Shown: positions 58,940-64,000 of the stretch, piece after piece
Numbering within the stretch: the stretch's first letter is position 1
Layout of the letters: every line of letters starts with the position of its first letter
Source of the DNA: Actinoallomurus purpureus
Lineage (GTDB): Bacteria; Actinomycetota; Actinomycetes; Streptosporangiales; Streptosporangiaceae
Direction: 5' to 3'
DNA length: 64,000 bases
Assembly (NCBI RefSeq): GCF_024055795.1
Contig: NZ_JAMXMY010000011.1
Location: forward strand, 186,001 to 250,000
Notes under the pieces: model-generated
What the model was told of the DNA's origin: nothing
Database searches by the model: none
The model's input: the letters and a program-made list of their open reading frames with translations, nothing else
Position numbers and translations under genes: made by a program

Positions 58940-59392
58940 GTGAGTCAGCGCTCCCGTGTCGGGATGACGGATGACGAGGTCGCCACGCTCCTGCAGGAGC
59001 AGAAGAAACTGCAGCTGGCGACCATCAACCGCGACGGCACCCCGCACCTCGTGACCATGTTCTACGGCCTGATCGACGGCAAGATCACGTTCTGGACGTA
59101 CCGGACCTCGCGCAAGGCGCACAACCTGCGCCGCGACCCCCGGGTGACCTGCCTGATCGAGACGGGCGGGGAGTACTTCGAGCTACGCGGGCTGATGATG
59201 TACGGCACGGTCCGGACACTTACCGAACTGAATGACGTTCGGTATGTTGGCGCCGAAGTGGTCCGCAGGATGATGGATCTGGAGGACGAGGACGCCATCG
59301 CCCCGTTCGTCGATCAGACCGCGGCCAAGCGGCACGCGTACATCGTCGAGCCGACGAGCGTCGCGTCCTGGGACCATCGCAAGCTCACCTGA
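58940..59392 (+). CDS. PPOX-class (pyridoxamine-oxidase-like / F420-type) flavoprotein
   Basis: This 150-aa split-barrel protein has LQLATINRDGTPHLVTMFYG, ITFWTYRTSRKAHNLRRDPR and VTCLIETGGEYFELRGLMMY. Such proteins bind FMN or F420 and reduce or oxidise small molecules. The GTG at 58940 lies so close to the operator that the mRNA is probably leaderless; an ATG at 58964 is an alternative. It precedes an FdxD-like ferredoxin by 11 bp. Confidence 0.85.
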   Translation: MSQRSRVGMTDDEVATLLQEQKKLQLATINRDGTPHLVTMFYGLIDGKITFWTYRTSRKAHNLRRDPRVTCLIETGGEYFELRGLMMYGTVRTLTELNDVRYVGAEVVRRMMDLEDEDAIAPFVDQTAAKRHAYIVEPTSVASWDHRKLT

Positions 59393-59403
59393 GCGAGGGA
59401 GCC

Positions 59404-59595
59404 ATGGAAGTACGAGTCGATCCACTGGTGTGCGAGGCCAACGGCGTGTGCGTGGGACTGGTGCCCGAGGTGTTCGACCTCGACGATGACGACGTCCTGC
59501 ACATCGTCGAGCCGAACCCCCCGGCCGAGCTGATCGACCGCGTCCGGCACGCCGTACGGTCCTGCCCCAAGGCCGCGCTGACCCTCGAGGAGTAG
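59404..59595 (+). CDS. fdxD: [3Fe-4S] ferredoxin, FdxD-like
   Basis: This 63-aa ferredoxin has the three cluster cysteines in CEANGVCVG and SCPKAAL and the typical PEVFDLDDDDVLHIVE. It closely resembles mycobacterial FdxD (Rv3503c), which sits in the cholesterol regulon next to hsd4A and is an electron donor to P450s. It is therefore a likely partner for the P450s at 44 and 46 kb. The ATG follows GAGGGAG. Confidence 0.9.
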   Translation: MEVRVDPLVCEANGVCVGLVPEVFDLDDDDVLHIVEPNPPAELIDRVRHAVRSCPKAALTLEE

Positions 59596-59666
59596 TCCCG
59601 GCGCCCGGACCGGGCGCCGTATCGTCGGCCGGCGCTCCCGTCGGCCCTGCCATGGAGGTGTGCACG

Positions 59667-60752
59667 GTGCGAGCCGCGGTCCTACGCCAGATCGGCGACG
59701 AAGAGCTCGATCTGCGCGACGACGCCACGACGACCGAGCCCGGCCCCGACCAGGTGAAGGTGAGGGTCAAGGCGACCGGCGTCTGCCACTCCGACCTGTC
59801 GGTCCTGTCGGGCCTGCTGCCGATGCCGACCCCCTGCGTTCTCGGGCACGAGGGCGCCGGCGAGGTCGTCGAGGTCGGCGACCGGGTCACCAACGTCCGG
59901 CCCGGCGACCACGTCGTCGTCAACTGGACCCCGGACTGCGGCACCTGCGCCGACTGCCTTCGCGGCGAGCCGTACCTCTGCATGAGCTTCCTCGCCGAGG
60001 CGTTCGGCGACCCCAGGTTCCGGCTGGGCGGCGACGCCCCCGCCTTCGGCATGGTCGGCTGCGGCACCTGGGCGGAGGAGCTCGTGGTGCCGTGGCAGGG
60101 CGTCATCAAGGTGGCCGACGACGTGCCGTTCGAGTACGCCGCGCTGCTCGGCTGCGGCATCCCGACCGGCGTCGGCGCGGTGTTCAACACGGCCAAGGTG
60201 CGGCCCGGTTCCAAGGTCGCCGTGGTGGGTGCGGGCGGCGTGGGCCTGTCGGTGGTCCAGGGCGCCCGGATCGCCGGGGCGGCGACCATCCTGGCGATCG
60301 ATCCGAACGAGGCCAAGCACCCGATCGCCAAGCAGTTCGGTGCCACGCACACGGCCACACTCGACAACCTGGCAGAAACGAACGGCCTGCTGACGGGGGG
60401 CCAGGGCTTCGACTACGTCTTCGAGGTCGTCGGGAAGGCCGCGGCCATCCAGACGGCCTGGCAGACGACCCGGCGCGGTGGTGACGTCATCGTGGTCGGC
60501 GCGGGCGCGGGCGACGACAACTTCCAGATGAGCGCCTTCTCTCTGCTGTTCGACGGCAAGACCCTCAAGCCCTCGCTGTACGGCGAGAGCGACTTGAAGC
60601 GCGACATCCCGCTGTTCGTCGACCTGTGGCGCGCCGGGAAGCTGGACCTCGAGGGTCTGATCACACGGCGGATCCGCTTCGAGGACCTCAACGACGCCGT
60701 CGCGACCCTCAAGCGCGGCGACGCGATCCGCCAGGTCGTCCTGTTCGACTAG
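59667..60752 (+). CDS. Zinc-dependent medium-chain alcohol dehydrogenase
   Basis: The 361-aa protein starts at the GTG at 59667, which follows GGAGGT; an ATG at 59652 overlaps that site. Catalytic zinc ligands are GVCHSDLS and GHEGAGEV; structural zinc is bound by CGTCADCLRGEPYLC. The NAD(P) loop is VVGAGGVGLSVV. It may oxidise the C26 alcohol or aldehyde made by the P450, or another alcohol; the order PPOX-FdxD-ADH under one KstR-type box supports a steroid role. Confidence 0.88.
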   Translation: MRAAVLRQIGDEELDLRDDATTTEPGPDQVKVRVKATGVCHSDLSVLSGLLPMPTPCVLGHEGAGEVVEVGDRVTNVRPGDHVVVNWTPDCGTCADCLRGEPYLCMSFLAEAFGDPRFRLGGDAPAFGMVGCGTWAEELVVPWQGVIKVADDVPFEYAALLGCGIPTGVGAVFNTAKVRPGSKVAVVGAGGVGLSVVQGARIAGAATILAIDPNEAKHPIAKQFGATHTATLDNLAETNGLLTGGQGFDYVFEVVGKAAAIQTAWQTTRRGGDVIVVGAGAGDDNFQMSAFSLLFDGKTLKPSLYGESDLKRDIPLFVDLWRAGKLDLEGLITRRIRFEDLNDAVATLKRGDAIRQVVLFD

Positions 60753-60767
60753 ATCCCCCGGCTCACC

Positions 60768-60795
60768 GGCGGCCCCACCGTTCGGTGGGGCCGCC
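60768..60795 (+). terminator. Terminator of the PPOX-FdxD-ADH unit
   Basis: GGCGGCCCCACCG and CGGTGGGGCCGCC form a 13-bp perfect stem 15 bp after the ADH stop, followed by GCACGCTTTTA. Confidence 0.8.
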
Positions 60796-60835
60796 GCACG
60801 CTTTTACGGAAGGTTCGGCCCGTTACCGCGCGCGT

Positions 60836-60878
60836 AAAAAAGGGCGGCCGGCGGGCGCTGCCCGGCCGCCGGCCGCCC
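60836..60878 (-). terminator. Leftward intrinsic terminator
   Basis: GGGCGGCCGGC (60842-60852) pairs with GCCGGCCGCCC (60868-60878). On the minus strand the hairpin is followed by six Ts. No minus-strand gene ends nearby, so it may end antisense or read-through transcripts from the gene at 61398. Confidence 0.6.
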
Positions 60879-61099
60879 CGCCGCGACCCACACTCCCTGA
60901 CCCAGTGCGGGGAGCGCGGGTCACGCCGTGATGAGGTGTCCCGGACCGGGACGCCGGTCACCCTTGCGTGGTGACTCACCTGCTTCATCGCCGCGAGTGG
61001 CGAATTCGCTACACACTTCGCGGCGGTCCTCAACTGGCGAAAGTTTTGATTGCCGCATATCGGGCATCTGGGCGTTCAGTCCGGAACCAGGAGGCTCCA
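60879..61099. other. Intergenic region before the small membrane protein
   Basis: This part of the 347-bp gap between the ADH and the small gene holds no gene of its own. It should contain the promoter of the gene at 61100; no clear hexamer pair was fixed. Confidence 0.45.
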
Positions 61100-61276
61100 A
61101 TGCGGATAAGGGGCGGCATCAGCTTCGTCGGCCTGATTTACATATTGATCGGCATCTTCGTGGCGTGGGACCACGGCTACATCACGATCGGCCTGGCCAA
61201 GCGCATTCTGAGCGCCCTTCTGGCCATCTTCCTGTGGGTGCTCATCCTCCTCGGCATCGACCTGCACGTCAGCTGA
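61100..61276 (+). CDS. Small membrane protein (58 aa)
   Basis: The ATG at 61100 follows AGGAGG. The protein starts MRIRGGISFVGLIYILIGIF, has a short loop VAWDHGYITIGLAKR, and a second helix SALLAIFLWVLILLGIDLHV. Two membrane segments with few charged residues fit a small conserved actinomycete membrane protein of unknown function. A strong terminator follows 12 bp after the stop. Confidence 0.78.
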   Translation: MRIRGGISFVGLIYILIGIFVAWDHGYITIGLAKRILSALLAIFLWVLILLGIDLHVS

Positions 61277-61288
61277 CGCCCCTCGACC

Positions 61289-61333
61289 GCCATTGCGGCC
61301 GCCGTTCGACAAGGGCGGCCGCAATGGCGTTTT
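61289..61333 (+). terminator. Terminator after the small membrane protein
   Basis: GCCATTGCGGCCGCC (61289-61303) pairs perfectly with GGCGGCCGCAATGGC (61314-61328), followed by GTTTTC. It may also serve the convergent minus-strand gene. Confidence 0.85.
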
Positions 61334-61397
61334 CGTCTGACCGAATCGGCGGATCGCCCCTTCGGACGTCACTTCTTCGGACAGAGCCGTGTCCTGC

Positions 61398-63992
61398 TCA
61401 GGGAATGGGAGTGCGCCAGAGGGTCGGGACGTCTCCGGTGGCGTCACCGGTGAACCCGACGCCGACCAGCGTGCCGCCGGCGACGGTCAGCCCGGTGATC
61501 CGCTGCGTGCCCAGCCCGTCCAGCCCCGTGCCGTGCGGTCGCGACGACCGCCACGTGCGGCCGTCCGGCGAGGTCCACAGCACCACGTCGGAACCCGTCG
61601 TACCGGCGAGCACGAACCCGTGCGCCGTCGCCGTGCCCGCCGTCACCGCCGCGCCCTGCCCTGCCCCGGGCAGCGCGATGGGCTGCCACGTCCGGCCGCC
61701 GTCCGCCGAGACCGTGGCGAAGGCGGCGGAGCCCGGCGCGCCCGCGGCCGGCGGGCCGGTGACGCCCGCGGCGCCTGTCACGCCGGTCGCGACCAGCACC
61801 CCGCCCCGCGCCACCACCGACGTCAGGGAACCCGCGGCTGCACCCTGCGGAAGCACGGGAGCGGCCGGTGACAGCGCCCACTTCTTCCCGTCCGGCGAGG
61901 TCCAGACCGCCGGCTGCGCCGTCTTGTTCCTCGTCTGCCCGCCGACCGCGACGAACCCGGCCGGGCCCGCCGTCACGTCGCCCATCCACTTGGGCGCGTC
62001 GCCGGTGCCGACCAGGTCGCCCTTGCCCGCGTTGCCGGACCAGGCCCAGTTCTTGAGGTCCGTGGAGTACCAGGCGGCGGCGGTGTCGTTCTGCCGGCCC
62101 ACGACGACGTACGCGCCGCCGTTCGCCGCGGCGGCCACCGGCACGAGGCCGGACCCGCCGAAGACCTTCCCGCCCGGGACGAACTGCCAGGAGCCGCCGT
62201 CCGATGACATCAGGGTCAGCGCGCGGCCACCGGCGCGCCCGACCGCCAGCCAGCCGGCGGCCCCGTGAACGGCGTCGACGATCTGGCGGGGAGGCGTCCC
62301 CGCCGGGAGCGTCGCTCGGGTCCACGCCGAGCCGCCCGGTGAGGTCCACACGGCGGCGTCACCGCTGGAGCCGCCGACCGCGATGACGCGGCCCGCGTCG
62401 GAGACCACCCCGGTGAGCGTGCGCTCCGGGTGCACGGCGTCCGGGACCGCGGTGAGGTTCACGTCGCCCGCCCCGGCCACCGAGAGGTAGGCGTCACCCG
62501 TGCCCAGCCGGCCGGTGACCACCGCGCCGGCGGCCGCCGGCGCCACGTCGGTGAGGTTCCGGCCCGGCGGGACGTCGCCCGCCCGCTGCCAGCTCTTACC
62601 GTCGGCGCTCGTCAGCACGGCCGTCTTCCCGGCGCCGACCGGCACGAGGGCGGCCAGTCCCGCGTCCGCGCCGCGCAGCGCGCCGAGGCGGGAGTACCCG
62701 TCCACGCCGAGCTGACCGATCGGCGCCCAGGTCTGCCCGTCGGCGGAACCGAAGATCACGGCGTAGGAGGTCGTCCTGCGGTGCTTCTTCGACCCCGTGG
62801 TCCGCGACGCCTCACGGGCGGCGAAGAGGCCGGAGCGGGTCCCCACCAGGGCCACGATGTTCCCCGACGACCCCTGGGCCTGCGGGATGGTCACGGGCGC
62901 CCAGCTGTGCCCGGAGTCGGGGGACCTCCAGAAGGCCTCCCGCACGACCGTCTGCTGGACACTCTTCTTTTTCTTCTTGACCTTCTTCGTGACCGTGACG
63001 GTGGTCCGCAGCGTCCCTTCGGCGACCACCGTGTCGCCGTAGGCCGCGACCGAGGAGATCGACAGCGGGGTGCCGCCCGGCTGCGGCGAGAGCTGCTCCG
63101 GCCCGAGGCGCGTCCACGCGCGGCCGTCACGGGAGGTCCACACGATCGCCTGCGTGCCGCCCTTGACCGCGCCCGTCCCGGCCGCGACGAACCCCGAACC
63201 GGTGCGGACGAGTCGGTTGATCTTGTCACCGGGGCCGAACGCACCGGCGACCGCCGCGCGCGTCCACGACCGGGAGTCATGGCTCGTCCACGAGACGACG
63301 CCCGAGGACGTCACGCCGAGCGCCGCCCATCCGCCGGTGTTCCCCGCGACCAGCTGGGGGTACTCCCCCGGCGGCGGATCCCCGCCGTCGGCCGCGCGCA
63401 CCCGCGCGACCCGCCAGGTGCGGCCGCCGTCGGCGGAGGTCAGGAACTGCCCGCGCGAATAGACGCCTCCCTGCTCGGACCCGATCGCCACGATGGCGCC
63501 GCCGGCGGCGGCGACGGCGGTGAGCGCGTGCGACCGGCCGCTGCTCTTGGCCGCCGGGTCGAGGGTGAACAGGCGGTCGGCCGCCACCGGGACGGGCGCC
63601 GCCGGCTTCTTCGGCTCGTCGCCGCCCGTGCCGAACAGGGCGTAGGCGCCTCCGCCGAGGACGATGACGGCGGCGGCGCCGATCGCGACGGGCCGGAGCG
63701 GCACCGACGGCAGGCGGCGCGTCCGCGTCGGCGGCGTCCACGGCACCGCGTCCGCCGCCGGCTCCTCCGGAGCCACGACGGAGGGTGTCGCGGGCACGGC
63801 AGGTGCGGCAGGGGGGACGGCCGCCGTGGGCCGCTGCGCGGCACTCGCCGCACTGGGATACGCCGCGGCGCTGGCGGCGACGGGGACGCTGGCCGGAGCC
63901 GACGGGCGGGGCTCCGGCTCGGCGCGGCTCCAGTCGATGCCGGCGCGGTGCCACACCCCGTTGGAACGCTGCCAGGGCGAGGAACTCGGCAC
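61398..63992 (-). CDS. Large membrane-anchored BNR/beta-propeller-like protein (possibly 5'-truncated)
   Basis: The visible part is 864 aa. A Pro/Ala-rich cytoplasmic region with WSRAEPEPRPSA is followed by a single membrane segment (about residues 102-120, VAIGAAAVIVLGGGAYALFG) and a very long extracytoplasmic part. That part is made of repeated blades with Asp-box-like motifs (SADGGRTWRV, TSRDGRAWTR, SPDGKKWALS, SADGGRTWQP), as in sialidase/BNR propellers. An odd Lys-rich loop (TKKVKKKKKSVQQTV) occurs near residue 340. A GTG at 63992 could be the start, but the frame is open to the window edge, so the true start may lie outside. Confidence 0.78.
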   Translation of the reverse strand: MPSSSPWQRSNGVWHRAGIDWSRAEPEPRPSAPASVPVAASAAAYPSAASAAQRPTAAVPPAAPAVPATPSVVAPEEPAADAVPWTPPTRTRRLPSVPLRPVAIGAAAVIVLGGGAYALFGTGGDEPKKPAAPVPVAADRLFTLDPAAKSSGRSHALTAVAAAGGAIVAIGSEQGGVYSRGQFLTSADGGRTWRVARVRAADGGDPPPGEYPQLVAGNTGGWAALGVTSSGVVSWTSHDSRSWTRAAVAGAFGPGDKINRLVRTGSGFVAAGTGAVKGGTQAIVWTSRDGRAWTRLGPEQLSPQPGGTPLSISSVAAYGDTVVAEGTLRTTVTVTKKVKKKKKSVQQTVVREAFWRSPDSGHSWAPVTIPQAQGSSGNIVALVGTRSGLFAAREASRTTGSKKHRRTTSYAVIFGSADGQTWAPIGQLGVDGYSRLGALRGADAGLAALVPVGAGKTAVLTSADGKSWQRAGDVPPGRNLTDVAPAAAGAVVTGRLGTGDAYLSVAGAGDVNLTAVPDAVHPERTLTGVVSDAGRVIAVGGSSGDAAVWTSPGGSAWTRATLPAGTPPRQIVDAVHGAAGWLAVGRAGGRALTLMSSDGGSWQFVPGGKVFGGSGLVPVAAAANGGAYVVVGRQNDTAAAWYSTDLKNWAWSGNAGKGDLVGTGDAPKWMGDVTAGPAGFVAVGGQTRNKTAQPAVWTSPDGKKWALSPAAPVLPQGAAAGSLTSVVARGGVLVATGVTGAAGVTGPPAAGAPGSAAFATVSADGGRTWQPIALPGAGQGAAVTAGTATAHGFVLAGTTGSDVVLWTSPDGRTWRSSRPHGTGLDGLGTQRITGLTVAGGTLVGVGFTGDATGDVPTLWRTPIP

Positions 63993-64000
63993 GCCGGGGA

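Overview
The window is 64 kb of GC-rich, densely packed DNA with frequent GTG starts and ATGA or GTGA overlaps. Its gene content is that of a filamentous actinomycete: two Scr1-type XRE/DUF397 loci, HATPase anti-sigma-like proteins, ECF sigma factors, DUF6745, a CtpI-type ATPase, ergothioneine genes and a mycobacterial-type steroid catabolic gene set. The mix is most like Streptosporangiales/Thermomonosporaceae, but that placement is inference. No rRNA, tRNA, CRISPR array, transposase or phage gene was recognised.

Layout. 0-7.4 kb: a LacI regulator, a 56-aa protein, the ergothioneine operon egtABCD on the minus strand, and divergently an amidohydrolase plus a thiol dioxygenase behind two tandem LacI-type palindromes. 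7.5-14.6 kb: an ECF-like sigma factor with a membrane tail, a second ECF sigma factor with a membrane partner, a rhomboid-like protein, and a drug/proton antiporter with a divergent TetR. 14.7-26.4 kb: accessory genes (P450, HxlR/oxidoreductase pair, XRE with two truncated DUF397 genes, APH-like kinase, TetR/SnoaL pair, DUF6745 pair, RibD-like reductase, S51 peptidase, an HxlR pseudogene). This stretch holds three copies of an 89-bp hairpin-forming repeat, each downstream of a gene.

26.4-33.7 kb is an igr-like steroid side-chain operon: ltp2, a ChsH2-ChsH1 fusion, two fadE genes (ChsE2/ChsE1-like) and a FadD17-like ligase. It is divergent from a TetR regulator that closely resembles KstR. 33.8-42.4 kb: a G-rich 16-bp minisatellite, a very large CtpI-type P-type ATPase with a basic membrane partner, two DUF202 proteins and a second XRE/DUF397 locus. 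42.6-47.4 kb: a FadA5-like thiolase, a CYP125-like P450, an SDR and a second, paralogous P450. 47.5-53 kb: a glycosyltransferase/methyltransferase/alpha-barrel operon, a candidate small RNA, a NADAR protein and a methyltransferase. 53-58.9 kb: a complete ribose operon rbsR-A-C-B-K-D with two LacI operators. 58.9-60.8 kb: a PPOX protein, an FdxD-like ferredoxin and a zinc alcohol dehydrogenase. 61-64 kb: a small membrane protein and the end of a large BNR-type membrane-anchored protein.

The main unifying signal is a 14-bp palindrome matching TNNAACNNGTTNNA, the KstR operator pattern as I recall it. It occurs before the igr-like operon, the fadA5-like gene, the first P450, the SDR and the PPOX/ferredoxin/ADH genes, with weaker copies before the kstR-like gene. 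These genes therefore look like one steroid-degradation regulon spread over about 30 kb and interrupted by unrelated modules. Protein functions rest on motifs and remembered family sequences, since no search was run.
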